DNA from: Ruminococcus sp. YE282
GTDB taxonomy: Bacteria; Bacillota; Clostridia; Oscillospirales; Acutalibacteraceae
Length of the DNA: 64,000 nt
Assembly (NCBI GenBank): GCA_900101355.1
Contig: FMUV01000004.1
Location: 1-64,000, forward strand
Direction: 5' to 3'
Positions 52,136-61,124 of this stretch are shown here, one piece after another. Each line of letters opens with the position of its first letter. The stretch's first letter is position 1. The position numbers were made by a program, and so were the translations under genes. Under the pieces are notes generated by a model. The model saw nothing but the letters and a program-made list of their open reading frames with translations. It did no database searches and was not told where the DNA came from.

Positions 52136-54985
52136 TTAATTGTTATTATCTGTTATTTCAGCAGGTTTTTCCTGCGGTTTGTTTTTGCGTTTTTTAAAGA
52201 TATAAACATATACGCACAATGCCGCAAATGCCGCAGCACAAATTACAGAAACCGCAAATCCCGGCCAGAATCCCTGAGGATAGTAATAAAGTTTTATTGT
52301 GTGCTCACCGACAGAAAGCGGAAAAGCAACCAATGAATTGCCAACCGGTGTGATGTCAACCTTTTTGCCGTCAACAACAGCGGTCCAGCCTTTTTCGTAT
52401 GGAATAGATGTGTAGAACAATCCGTCTTTTGTTACGTTTATTGTTCCCTCCATAGAACTGCCGGTAGCCTTTGTTGTGGTCATAACACCACGGCTTACTG
52501 CTTCATATCCTTTTTCAAACACATCCTGATTAAACAGGTTTACATAAACTTTTGCGGTGCCTGCCTGTCCCTGTTTGAGCTGTGAATATACAGAAATCTT
52601 ATCGCCCTGATTAAAGTAACCAATGCAGGCAATATATGAACGTCCCATTCCGTATGTCTTAGGCTGAGCCACATCGTTTTGCATAATTGTAATATCGTCA
52701 CCGCCGGTAATGTCGGCATACATACAATAAATACCGTCTTTCGGAGCTGTGTAATTCCACTTTACATTCGGTGTGATTGAGCCGTCAAGACAGCTGAACG
52801 AATAGTTGCCGTATGCGGTTTTATTAACGGTAAACTTGCTTGAATCATAGTGACCCTGACTTTCAACCTCAAGCGGAGTATAAACGTTCTCGTCCACTCC
52901 CGTTGCAAGCTTAAAAAATTCACTCTGAGTATCAAACGGATTAAACTGGTCTTCGTTGTCGTTTTCTACCCACTGTGACAGCTTGCTGTCTGTCATAAAT
53001 CCCATAGGAAGATAATGATTGTTTTTAAGAAGTTTTTCGTTTGCAAGGGTGTAAACCTCGCTGAGGTCATAGGTATTCTGATAGGTTACGTCACGTGCAA
53101 CAAGATATTTAAGGTTCATAAACAGGTTGGCAACAGGTGAGCTCTCGGCGTATGTGTAACGGTTTCCACTCTTCCAGCCCATCAAACCGAAGTTTTCAAA
53201 GAATCTTGTCATATTAACATTAGCCATTGAATTGAACATTGAAAGTCCGTCATAGTGGTTAAGCGCACCGTCGTTGAGAGTCTGTGTTGACGTCATCTCT
53301 GCACGCCAAAGCTCTGTTGTATCCTCCTCAAGATAGTTCATATAATCAAGAACCGCCTCGGTGGTTTCTTCGCCTCTCGGATAATCTGTTGTGGTTGTAA
53401 CGGTGGTAACGGTTACGCTGTAATATGCCGTAACTGCGCTCTGACCGATTACAAGCACGGTTAATACAATACTGAGCACCGTTTTGGGAATAATACGCTT
53501 TGTGTAGAACAGTACAATAATTGCAGTAACTGCCAAAAACAGCGCAGATGCAACCAATGTAGGAGTAATCCACTCGGCATGTTCGGTAAACTGAGTCTTA
53601 ATTCCGTCGTCATTAATTGCAAGCGCAAGCACAACCGCGCTGCAAGCCGCAGCAACAATAACATTAAGTGCAGATGAAAAATCAATGATAGAAAATGCTC
53701 TGAACGCCATAACAATAAGCACAAAGCTTATAAGATAGCTGAAACGGTACGGAATCATATTTGTGAAGTGAAAGCCGTGCCAAATATAGTCAAGCTGTCT
53801 GATAACACAGCTTATCATCATAAAGAACAGCAAACCAACATCAACAATTTTTTCTCTTAACTTAATCTTCTTAGAGGTAAGGAACAAGAAGCCAAAGAAT
53901 ATACAAATTGCTCCGCAGGAAATGTTCGGAATTGCGTCGGCAGCCTTTGTTGCGGCGCAGGTGAAATTAACAAGGTTTGCAACTATGCTCTTCATAGCCT
54001 TGAGAACGCCTGCCAAATCATTTGTTCCGCCGATATTAATTGCAAAGGTTGACGGGAACGCACTGCCGGAAGCATTTGTGTTTTGAAGTCCGAAAAATGC
54101 CGGCAACAGGAAAAATGCAGTCAATCCTATGCCTATTACCGAAAATACAGCAACTTTTACCAAGCTTCTGAAAAATTCTTTGACATTTTGCCAATGAACA
54201 ATATGGTACGCTATAAAAATCAACAGCGTAAAAATGCAGGTAAACAAACCGATATAGTAGTTTGTGAGGAGCGAAAGAGCAAGAGTTACCGTGTAAAGAC
54301 GGAACTTGTTTTCTGTAAGAAGTTTTACAACGCCGAGAACAACAAGCGGAGTGATACAAACCGTATCGAGCCAGATTGTGTTCCAGTAATATCCCATAAA
54401 GAATGCGCAGAATGAGAAGCAACATCCGAACAGCATGAGAGATATATCATTCTTCTTATAAACACTGCGCAGAAAGATTGCAGTAAACATACCGCCAAGA
54501 GCAATTTTGATTGAAACAGAGAACATAAGAAATTCTCTTAGCCATGCAGACGGAATAAATACCGTTAAAAAGTTAAGCGGACTTGCAAGATAATAGGACA
54601 TCAGCGCAAAGTAATTTGTACCTCCGCCAACCGCCCAGGTCCAAAACAGCGACTCGCCGTTTTTCAGCTTGTCCTGAAAGTCTGCAAGAAACGGAAAATA
54701 TTGGTGCCACAAGTCAGTAACTAGAATCTGTTTGTCGGCAGTGCCAAACGGCGAAACATTCATAAGTCCAAACGCCGTAACCATAAGAATAAACGGTACT
54801 GCAAATGCAAGAATAATGTAAATGTTTTTTAATACAAATCCCTTAAAACCATTTGGATACTGCTTTTCAATCGGCGGGTTAACCTCTGTATTTGCAGAAG
54901 CTTTTCCGGCCTTTGCCGCAGCCTTTGTTCTTGCGGCAGATTTTGCCTTAGAACCGGCTTTTGAAGCGGATTTTTTGTTCGCCAT
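52136..54985 (-). CDS. yfhO: YfhO-family membrane glycosyltransferase-like protein
   Basis: A 949-residue protein with about 13 membrane helices and a large extracytoplasmic C-terminal region. A basic Ala/Lys tail (KKSASKAGSKAKSAARTKAAAKA in pieces) precedes TM1. Early loops show VTDLWHQYFPFLADFQDKLK and WTWAVGGGTNYFA, the YfhO/GT-C pattern with the conserved Asp; later WTAVVDGKKVDITPVGNSLVAFPL is the typical YfhO beta domain near the end. In Bacillus YfhO works with CsbB and GtcA to glycosylate lipoteichoic acid. The ATG at 54985 has GGAGGT upstream. Divergent from the GT2/GtrA pair. Confidence 0.9.
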   Translation of the reverse strand: MANKKSASKAGSKAKSAARTKAAAKAGKASANTEVNPPIEKQYPNGFKGFVLKNIYIILAFAVPFILMVTAFGLMNVSPFGTADKQILVTDLWHQYFPFLADFQDKLKNGESLFWTWAVGGGTNYFALMSYYLASPLNFLTVFIPSAWLREFLMFSVSIKIALGGMFTAIFLRSVYKKNDISLMLFGCCFSFCAFFMGYYWNTIWLDTVCITPLVVLGVVKLLTENKFRLYTVTLALSLLTNYYIGLFTCIFTLLIFIAYHIVHWQNVKEFFRSLVKVAVFSVIGIGLTAFFLLPAFFGLQNTNASGSAFPSTFAINIGGTNDLAGVLKAMKSIVANLVNFTCAATKAADAIPNISCGAICIFFGFLFLTSKKIKLREKIVDVGLLFFMMISCVIRQLDYIWHGFHFTNMIPYRFSYLISFVLIVMAFRAFSIIDFSSALNVIVAAACSAVVLALAINDDGIKTQFTEHAEWITPTLVASALFLAVTAIIVLFYTKRIIPKTVLSIVLTVLVIGQSAVTAYYSVTVTTVTTTTDYPRGEETTEAVLDYMNYLEEDTTELWRAEMTSTQTLNDGALNHYDGLSMFNSMANVNMTRFFENFGLMGWKSGNRYTYAESSPVANLFMNLKYLVARDVTYQNTYDLSEVYTLANEKLLKNNHYLPMGFMTDSKLSQWVENDNEDQFNPFDTQSEFFKLATGVDENVYTPLEVESQGHYDSSKFTVNKTAYGNYSFSCLDGSITPNVKWNYTAPKDGIYCMYADITGGDDITIMQNDVAQPKTYGMGRSYIACIGYFNQGDKISVYSQLKQGQAGTAKVYVNLFNQDVFEKGYEAVSRGVMTTTKATGSSMEGTINVTKDGLFYTSIPYEKGWTAVVDGKKVDITPVGNSLVAFPLSVGEHTIKLYYYPQGFWPGFAVSVICAAAFAALCVYVYIFKKRKNKPQEKPAEITDNNN

Positions 54986-55027
54986 AGCTTTCTTACCTCC
55001 ATAAATATTTTTAGCTATAATTAATCC

Positions 55028-55055
55028 AGTATATTTTAACACGTTTTTACTGCAA
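55028..55055 (-). promoter_or_regulatory. Promoter of yfhO-tcdA
   Basis: Minus strand TTGCAG (55050-55055), 16-nt spacer, TATACT (55028-55033). Confidence 0.5.
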
Positions 55056-55088
55056 GGTAAATAAAAATATAAAAAAATCCAAAAAAAA

Positions 55089-55117
55089 TGGACTTTTGCT
55101 TTTTACTTTGATATAAT
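55089..55117 (+). promoter_or_regulatory. Promoter of the GT2-GtrA pair
   Basis: TGGACT (55089-55094), 17-nt spacer, TATAAT (55112-55117), about 20 nt before the ATG. Confidence 0.6.
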
Positions 55118-55137
55118 GGGTGGATAGAGGTGATTTT

Positions 55138-56109
55138 ATGAAAACCATTGATTTGGTTGTTCCCTGCTTTAACGAAGAAGAGGGACTTGAACACTTTGTA
55201 CTTGAAACAAATAAGGTAATCGACACACTTCCCGATTACAGTTTCAGATATATTCTTGTCAACGACGGAAGTCGTGATAAAACTTATTTGATTATGAAAC
55301 AGCTTGCCACACGTTTCAGCAATGTCAAATACATTTCTTTTTCAAGGAACTTCGGAAAAGAAGCGGCAATGTACGCAGGACTTCAGCACGCAACGGCTGA
55401 TTATGTTGTTGTTATGGACGCCGACTTGCAGCACCCGCCGCAGGTGTTCCCGCAAATGATAGAAGCCCTTGAAAAAGAGGGTTACGATTGCTGCGCAACA
55501 AAGCGTGAAGAACGTGAGGGAGAAAGCTTTTTCAGAGGATTTTTCTCAAAGCTTTTCTTCAAAATCTCAAACAAGCTGACTGACGTAAAAAATCCGTACG
55601 GAGCAATGGATTACCGTATGATGACTCAGCAAATGGTTCGCTCCATTGTTGAACTGGGCGAAGTTCAGAGATTTTCCAAGGGAATATTCTCTTGGGTTGG
55701 ATTTAACACTAAATGGATATCGTTCAAAACGGTAGACCGTGAGCTTGGAACATCAACATGGAAATTTTCAAGCTTGTTTAAGTATGCAATTGACGGCATA
55801 ACCTGTTTTTCGGTTGCACCGCTTAGGTTTACTGCCGTTATGGGCGCTATAATATTCTTTATATCGCTTATCTATATAATAATAACATTAATTCAAACTC
55901 TGTTTTTCGGAGTTACTACTCCCGGATATGTTACAACCCTGTGTGCGGTACTGTTTTTGGGAGGAATTACTGAAATGTCAATCGGTATTCTTGGCGAATA
56001 TATAGGAAGAATTTATCTTGAAGCCAAAGACAGACCGATTTATATTACAAAGTTCTCAAACTTTGAAGAAGAAAATAACGAAGAAAAGGAAGAACCCAAT
56101 GAAAAATAA
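55138..56109 (+). CDS. GT2 polyprenyl-phosphate glycosyltransferase (CsbB/GtrB/DPM1-like)
   Basis: A 323-residue enzyme: GT-A domain with LVVPCFNEEEG (residues 5-15), VVVMDADLQHPPQ (DxD-type metal site) and KREEREGESFFRGFFSKLF, then two C-terminal TM helices (about 228-255 and 262-290) and an acidic tail. It charges undecaprenyl-phosphate with a sugar on the inner face. The ATG at 55138 has GAGGTG 5 nt upstream. The gene for the GtrA-domain protein overlaps its end by 11 nt. Confidence 0.92.
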   Translation: MKTIDLVVPCFNEEEGLEHFVLETNKVIDTLPDYSFRYILVNDGSRDKTYLIMKQLATRFSNVKYISFSRNFGKEAAMYAGLQHATADYVVVMDADLQHPPQVFPQMIEALEKEGYDCCATKREEREGESFFRGFFSKLFFKISNKLTDVKNPYGAMDYRMMTQQMVRSIVELGEVQRFSKGIFSWVGFNTKWISFKTVDRELGTSTWKFSSLFKYAIDGITCFSVAPLRFTAVMGAIIFFISLIYIIITLIQTLFFGVTTPGYVTTLCAVLFLGGITEMSIGILGEYIGRIYLEAKDRPIYITKFSNFEEENNEEKEEPNEK

Positions 56110-57454
56110 GTCAAAAACCATAAGTTTTTCATATGCTCTTGTAATAACCGCAATCGTAGTTGTGCTTTCATTTATATGCACCTGCTTTGCCGTAAGCTCC
56201 GCTTCAAACAGTTCACAGGCTGACCTTAACGCTGCATTAAGCTACGCTGATGACAAAGTTAAAGATTTTAATTCTCAGGAATCTAAAATTAAATTTGATT
56301 TTGCCGACAAAATTTATTCAAAAGCAAATGCGGTAGCTTTACTGTACAGCAAAGACACAACTGATGAAGATTTGCAGAAAATCACAAGAGATTTGTATAT
56401 TGATTCGGTAGTTATTGTTGACAGCAACAACAACTGCGTAGCTTCATACCCGGAAGACTACAAGGGTAAGAACATAAAGAAAACAGATGATTATGCATCA
56501 TTTTCAAAAATCGTAAAGGGTATGGCTGTTAAACTTATGAGCGAACCTGTTCTTGCCGAGGACAGCAGCAATGAATATTCATTGCTTGCAGGCGTTCCGC
56601 AGAGCGACGGAACAGGCGCAGTTATTATCGGAATTACCACTGATGATTATGCAAACGTAAACGGTGCCAACCTTGCCGAAAATTGCGGAAGAAACGTTAT
56701 AATAGCAAAAGATGGAGAGATTATAAGCTCTACCTTCGGTTCTGAAAAGAAAGCCAAGCTCGAAGACCTCGGCATAAACGACAGCGACCTTTCAAAAGAC
56801 AGCTTTAATTTGAATTATGACGGCAACAGCTATCTTTGCAAAACATCCGTTCAGGGAGATTACACAATTATTTGCGCTTCACAGCAAAGTTCTTCTGCCG
56901 CTGTTTGGGTAATTCTTATTATTGAAATAGTTTTACTTTTGTGTGCAGCCGTTATGTTTGCGTTAAGTCCGAAATTCTCAGAATTTTTTTCTAACTTTTT
57001 CGATATAAAGTTTTGGAAATTTATCCTTGTGGGCATTATCAATACATTGGTAGGAAACGGACTCCAGTTTGTATTCTACGCCTGCTTTGGCTGGGACAAG
57101 TTCCAGTGGGGCGTTTGGCTTGCGTCTGCACTCGGATATTTAATCGGAAGCATTGTAAGCTACTTCCTCAATAAATACTTTACCTTTAAGAATAAAGAAA
57201 AGGGCTGGAAACCGATTGCACGCTTTGCACTCAACATTGCAATTTGCTATGCGATTGCATACGGAATTGCAATTCCTGTTACAAAGTGGATTTGCGTTGC
57301 AAACAGCTTTACAATGTTTGGTTTAAGACCGGAAGTATTTGCAGACTACGCTTCGATGCTTATCGGCGCTTGCCTGTTTGTTGCAACAAACTATATCGGT
57401 CAAAGATTCTTTGCTTTCCGTGAAAAGAAAACCGACAGCAACGAGACAAAGTAA
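56099..57454 (+). CDS. Fusion of extracytoplasmic Cache-like sensor domain and GtrA-family flippase
   Basis: A 451-residue protein. TM1 is 12-34; residues 35-268 are extracytoplasmic, with a long N-terminal helix and then LYIDSVVIVDSNNNCVASYP (about 99-118) and a second alpha/beta repeat (NVIIAKDGEIISSTFG, about 199-214), the arrangement of a double-Cache domain. TM2 is 269-289, then a GtrA domain (about 304-440) with FWKFILVGIINTLVGNGLQF, SYFLNKYFTFKNKEKG and the final NYIGQRFFAFREKK. GtrA/GtcA proteins flip polyprenyl-phosphate sugars outward. Cache domains usually precede kinases or chemoreceptors, not GtrA. Translationally coupled to the GT2 gene. Domain calls are by pattern, not by search. 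Confidence 0.8.
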   Translation: MKNKSKTISFSYALVITAIVVVLSFICTCFAVSSASNSSQADLNAALSYADDKVKDFNSQESKIKFDFADKIYSKANAVALLYSKDTTDEDLQKITRDLYIDSVVIVDSNNNCVASYPEDYKGKNIKKTDDYASFSKIVKGMAVKLMSEPVLAEDSSNEYSLLAGVPQSDGTGAVIIGITTDDYANVNGANLAENCGRNVIIAKDGEIISSTFGSEKKAKLEDLGINDSDLSKDSFNLNYDGNSYLCKTSVQGDYTIICASQQSSSAAVWVILIIEIVLLLCAAVMFALSPKFSEFFSNFFDIKFWKFILVGIINTLVGNGLQFVFYACFGWDKFQWGVWLASALGYLIGSIVSYFLNKYFTFKNKEKGWKPIARFALNIAICYAIAYGIAIPVTKWICVANSFTMFGLRPEVFADYASMLIGACLFVATNYIGQRFFAFREKKTDSNETK

Positions 57455-57470
57455 ATTTAAGACTTTAGTA

Positions 57471-57498
57471 TTAGGGACGATGAAAATCGTCCCTTTTG
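57471..57498 (+). terminator. Terminator of the GT2-GtrA pair
   Basis: AGGGACGAT / ATCGTCCCT stem (57473-57481 with 57486-57494), TTTGTT tail. Confidence 0.82.
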
Positions 57499-57663
57499 TT
57501 AATTGCAATATAGACAGACAATATAATAAAAATCGGCTGTAAAAACAGTTAACTATTCCGAGATAAATTAAGTAGCTTGAGCAAAATTATTTTGACTGAA
57601 AACAGCAGGAAAAAAAGCGTTAAAATCAGCGTTTTCTCAAAGTTATCCTAAAAGTCAAAGCCC

Positions 57664-57692
57664 TTGCATTTTTGCTTGTAATAATGTATAAT
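57664..57692 (+). promoter_or_regulatory. Promoter of dnaA
   Basis: TTGCAT (57664-57669), 17-nt spacer, TATAAT (57687-57692), about 105 nt before the start codon. Confidence 0.7.
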
Positions 57693-57797
57693 GATTAAGA
57701 ATGGTATTTTAGGCTTTGATGGTATATTTCAGGGGTAATGAATACGACAAAAAACGGTATAAGGATTACTATATATCGGGTATAGGAAGGGAAAAAT

Positions 57798-59123
57798 ATG
57801 GATTCTTTTGAGGACGCATGGGAGCTTATCTGCTCGTATTGTCAGACAAAAATCACAGACGTAGCATACAATACATGGATAAGCAGAATAAAACCCCTAA
57901 AACTTGACTTTGAGAGCAACACGGCATATCTTATTGTACCAAACGACTTTCATCGTCAGACTATAACACGTTGTTATATTCCGCTTTTAAACGAGGCTTT
58001 TGAGGCGATTTTTGACAATAAATTTAATATTGCACTGCAAACTCCGGACGAAACAGGTTCCGTTGAGGTAAAGCAGCCGAAAATCGAAGACGAAAGCACA
58101 GACACAAATTACGAATATACATTTGAGAACTTTATTGTCGGCTCGTCAAATAAATTTGCACATGCGGCTTGTCTTGCGGTTGCGACAAATCCCGCAAGAG
58201 CGTATAACCCGCTGTTCCTTTACGGTAACTCGGGACTCGGAAAGACTCACCTGCTGTATGCTATCGGAAACGAAATCAAGAAAAATGACCCGTCAAAGGT
58301 TATTTGTTACATAAAGGGTGACGACTTCACAAATGAGTTGATTGAATCACTGCGTTTGGCAAAAATGAGCGAGTTCAGGCATAAGTACAGACAGACCGAT
58401 ATTTTGCTCGTTGACGACGTTCAGTTTATCGGAGGTAAGGAAAGTACACAGGAAGAGTTCTTCCATACGTTCAATGCGCTTTATGACGCAAAAAAGCAAA
58501 TTGTACTTACATCAGACCGACCGCCTAAGGAGATTAAAACTCTTGACGACCGACTTCGTTCACGATTTGAACAGGACTTGATTGCCGACATTCAGCCGCC
58601 GGACATTGAAACAAGAATAGCAATTATAAAGCGTAAGGCTGAAATTGACGGAATTGATTTGTCAAACGAGGTATGCGAATATATCGCTTCAAAAATCAAG
58701 TCAAATATTCGTCAGCTTGAGGGAACCGTTAAAAAGCTAAAAGCAAAATCCCTTTTGAATAATGAAAAACCGAATATTTCCGCTGCTCAGGAGGTTATTG
58801 CCGATATTCTCAATAACGACGTTCCGCCTGAAGTTACAGTGGAAAGAATTATTGACGAGGTTGCAAGAACATACGGCGTTTCTGCTGAGGAAATTCGTTC
58901 TCAGAAAAACAGAAGCGCAAATATCAGCAACGCGCGCCATATTGCGATTTACATTACAAGAGAGATGACAACACTTTCTATGGTTGCAATCGGCGAAGAG
59001 TTTGGTAAAAGACACTACTCAACAATTATATATACATTGCAAAAGGTTCAGAAGATGATGAACCAAGACCAAAAGGTTAAGGAATTGATTGAGGATACAA
59101 TCAAAAATATCAGAGACAGATAG
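57798..59123 (+). CDS. dnaA: Chromosomal replication initiator DnaA
   Basis: A 441-residue AAA+ protein: N-terminal domain I (DSFEDAWELICSYCQTKI), linker, Walker A GNSGLGKTHL, Walker B ILLVDDVQF, sensor 1 TSDRPPKEI, arginine finger DRLRSRFEQDL, and domain IV DNA-binding signature (NARHIAIYITREMTTLSMVAIGEEFGKRHYSTI in parts). It opens oriC by binding DnaA boxes and single-strand DNA. An AGGAAGGGAAAA site precedes the ATG. First gene of the right origin arm. Confidence 0.98.
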   Translation: MDSFEDAWELICSYCQTKITDVAYNTWISRIKPLKLDFESNTAYLIVPNDFHRQTITRCYIPLLNEAFEAIFDNKFNIALQTPDETGSVEVKQPKIEDESTDTNYEYTFENFIVGSSNKFAHAACLAVATNPARAYNPLFLYGNSGLGKTHLLYAIGNEIKKNDPSKVICYIKGDDFTNELIESLRLAKMSEFRHKYRQTDILLVDDVQFIGGKESTQEEFFHTFNALYDAKKQIVLTSDRPPKEIKTLDDRLRSRFEQDLIADIQPPDIETRIAIIKRKAEIDGIDLSNEVCEYIASKIKSNIRQLEGTVKKLKAKSLLNNEKPNISAAQEVIADILNNDVPPEVTVERIIDEVARTYGVSAEEIRSQKNRSANISNARHIAIYITREMTTLSMVAIGEEFGKRHYSTIIYTLQKVQKMMNQDQKVKELIEDTIKNIRDR

Positions 59124-59796
59124 TCAATATGTGATTTATCGGTATTTGAAAAATAAATCAGAAACTGTTATCTGCAATGCGATAATTAATAAACCGCTGT
59201 AAGCCTACGGAACGGTACAAAATTCGTTCTGTATGGTTGACATTATATATAAGTATATAAATTAAACCACGCACAGTAGATTTAATTGAATTTGTTTTTC
59301 TAAAAACTATCTATGATGTGCCAAAAGACGTATAAAAAAAGTTACTTTAAGATGAATGGAAGACACGGGACACCATTGGTTTTTGATAAATCAGACCGTC
59401 TACACGTGCCAAAAACGTGCTAAAAAGTTATTTTCAGATGAATGGAAGACACGGGACACTATTGGTTTTTAATAAAACAGACTGTCTACACGTGCCAAAA
59501 AGCTATTTTCAGATGAATGAAAGACACGGGACACCATTGTTTTTTGATAAATCAAACTGTCTGCCCGTGCCAAAAAATTAACATTTTAATTAACATTAAC
59601 TTAACATTTACTAACCCGATGTTAAAAGTTGAAATTTGTTGAAAATAATCTAACAAAAATAAACAAAACACAATTTTAAGATGTGGACGTGTTTTGCCAG
59701 AGTACAAGCCGTTTAAAAGGGTTTTACTACATATTAACATCCCCTACTACGACTACGGAAAAAATAAAGATATATAGAAGAGAGGTTTTCACTGCC
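59124..59796. other. dnaA-dnaN intergenic region, oriC candidate
   Basis: A 673-bp non-coding spacer, unusually long for Firmicutes. It holds a very AT-rich stretch (59243-59268, TATATATAAGTATATAAATT), a short inverted repeat (about 59208-59233), the three-copy hairpin repeat (59315-59577) and an AT-rich approach to dnaN. No canonical TTATCCACA box is present; TTATCTGCA (59167-59175) has two mismatches. Location between dnaA and dnaN and the AT-rich stretch support an origin, but the box evidence is weak. Confidence 0.6.
59315..59577. repeat. Hairpin-forming tandem repeats in the dnaA-dnaN spacer
   Basis: The anchor AGATGAATG recurs at 59350, 59436 and 59511 (spacing 86 and 75 bp). Each copy continues GAAGACACGGGACACCATTG, then a TTTTTGATAAATCA block, and ends in GTCTACACGTGCCAAAAA or the variant CCCGTGCCAAAAA. 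Outer arms are inverted (CACGGG 59525-59530 with CCCGTG 59564-59569 in copy 3) and an inner palindrome TTTGAT-AA-ATCAAA is perfect at 59543-59556. A partial copy end lies at 59315-59325. Confidence 0.9.
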
Positions 59797-60903
59797 GTGA
59801 AATTTTCGTGTTTAAGAACCGACATAGTAAACGCAATTTCAAATGTTTCGAGAGCAGTATCTTCAAAAGCTGCCATTCCCGCACTTGAGGGTGTGCTGAT
59901 TAAAGGATACGGCGAAAAGCTAAATATTTCGGGATATGACCTTGAAATCGGTATGACAACTGACATTGACGCCACTATACAAAGCGAAGGCGAGTTTGTT
60001 ATTAAGGCAAAGCTTATTTTGGATATTGTACGTAAAATGCCGGAAGAAGTTGTGTTCATTGAAACTGACGAAAAAATGGTTGTAAATATCAAATCAGGTA
60101 ACGTTGACTTTAACGTTGTCGGTATGTCGTCGGTTGAATATCCGGATTTACCGTCTTTTGAAAAGACCGACTCAATTACAATCAACGCCAAAGTTCTGCG
60201 TGATATGATAAGACAAACAGTGTATGCGGTAAGCGATAATACGGCAAAGCCGATTTATACAGGTTCATTGTTTGAAATTGAAGACGGAGTATTCAAAATC
60301 GTAGCCATTGACGGTTACAGAATGGCTATCAGAAGTGAAAACGTTGACTCTCAGAGCAAAAACAGATTTGTTGTTCCGGGGAAAACCCAGCTTGAGGTGC
60401 TTAAGCTTTTAAATGACGACGAAGAAAATGCCGAGATAATTATCGGTCAGCGCCACATTGCTTTTCAAATCAACAGCTACCGCGTAATTTCAAGGCTGAT
60501 AGAAGGCACATTCCTTGATTACAAAACCACTATTCCAAGCGACACAAAAACCGAGCTTGTTATTTCGACAAGAAGTATGATTGCCTCTGTTGAGAGAATG
60601 GCTTTGCTTAATAACGAGAGGGTTCAGAGTCCTGTAAGATGTAAATTTGCCGACGACGAAATCAAACTTTCATGCGCTTCGGCACTTGGCAGGGCAAACG
60701 ACGAAATCTCGGTTCAGATAATCGGAGACGACGTTGAAATCGGATTTAATAACCGTTATATGCTTGAGGCACTCAAAAATACCGATACCGACGAAATCAA
60801 AATGATTTTGAACGGTCCTGTTGCGCCGATTATTATAAAACCGGTAAAGGGCGACAGCTTTTTGAGCATTGTTGTACCGATGAGGCTTGCAAATGAAAAT
60901 TGA
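59797..60903 (+). CDS. dnaN: DNA polymerase III sliding clamp (beta)
   Basis: A 368-residue clamp. The frame is open further upstream but the GTG at 59797 gives the usual length and the usual start [17 protein letters not shown] lies 11 nt upstream. Three clamp domains follow, with [22 protein letters not shown] and the C-terminal [25 protein letters not shown], which ends the family with the conserved (L/V)PMR motif. It tethers polymerases to DNA. Confidence 0.97.
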   Translation: MKFSCLRTDIVNAISNVSRAVSSKAAIPALEGVLIKGYGEKLNISGYDLEIGMTTDIDATIQSEGEFVIKAKLILDIVRKMPEEVVFIETDEKMVVNIKSGNVDFNVVGMSSVEYPDLPSFEKTDSITINAKVLRDMIRQTVYAVSDNTAKPIYTGSLFEIEDGVFKIVAIDGYRMAIRSENVDSQSKNRFVVPGKTQLEVLKLLNDDEENAEIIIGQRHIAFQINSYRVISRLIEGTFLDYKTTIPSDTKTELVISTRSMIASVERMALLNNERVQSPVRCKFADDEIKLSCASALGRANDEISVQIIGDDVEIGFNNRYMLEALKNTDTDEIKMILNGPVAPIIIKPVKGDSFLSIVVPMRLANEN

Positions 60904-61105
60904 TAGGATAAAAATTGACTCCGAATACATAAAACTTCAGGATTTGATGAAGTTTTGCGGTTTGGTGGGAACAGGCGGAGAAGCCAAAATTGTTATTCAG
61001 AACGGTGAGGTTAAAGTAAACGGCGAGGTCTGCACAATGAGAGGCAAAAAGCTGAGAGCAGGCGACAAGGTTGAATTTGACGGAACCGAAATTATTGTTG
61101 AATAG
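60893..61105 (+). CDS. yaaA: S4-domain RNA-binding protein YaaA (RlbA-like)
   Basis: A 70-residue single S4 domain: [49 protein letters not shown]. It is the small protein found between dnaN and recF in Bacillus (YaaA). The ATG at 60893 has GAGG 7 nt upstream and overlaps the dnaN end by 11 nt, so it is translationally coupled. Probable ribosome-linked RNA binding by family; not tested. Confidence 0.94.
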   Translation: MKIDRIKIDSEYIKLQDLMKFCGLVGTGGEAKIVIQNGEVKVNGEVCTMRGKKLRAGDKVEFDGTEIIVE

Positions 61106-61124
61106 TCGGGATTGATTTGAAAAA

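Larger units (their letters stand above)
57455..57797. other. Upstream region of dnaA
   Basis: 343 bp holding the previous terminator and the dnaA promoter; one TTATCCTAA (two mismatches from a DnaA box) at about 57643-57651 only. No box cluster. Confidence 0.6.

Noticed and set aside
59315..59577. CRISPR array
   Set aside because: Only three copies, irregular spacing (86 and 75 bp), the conserved part is most of the unit and no cas genes are present.
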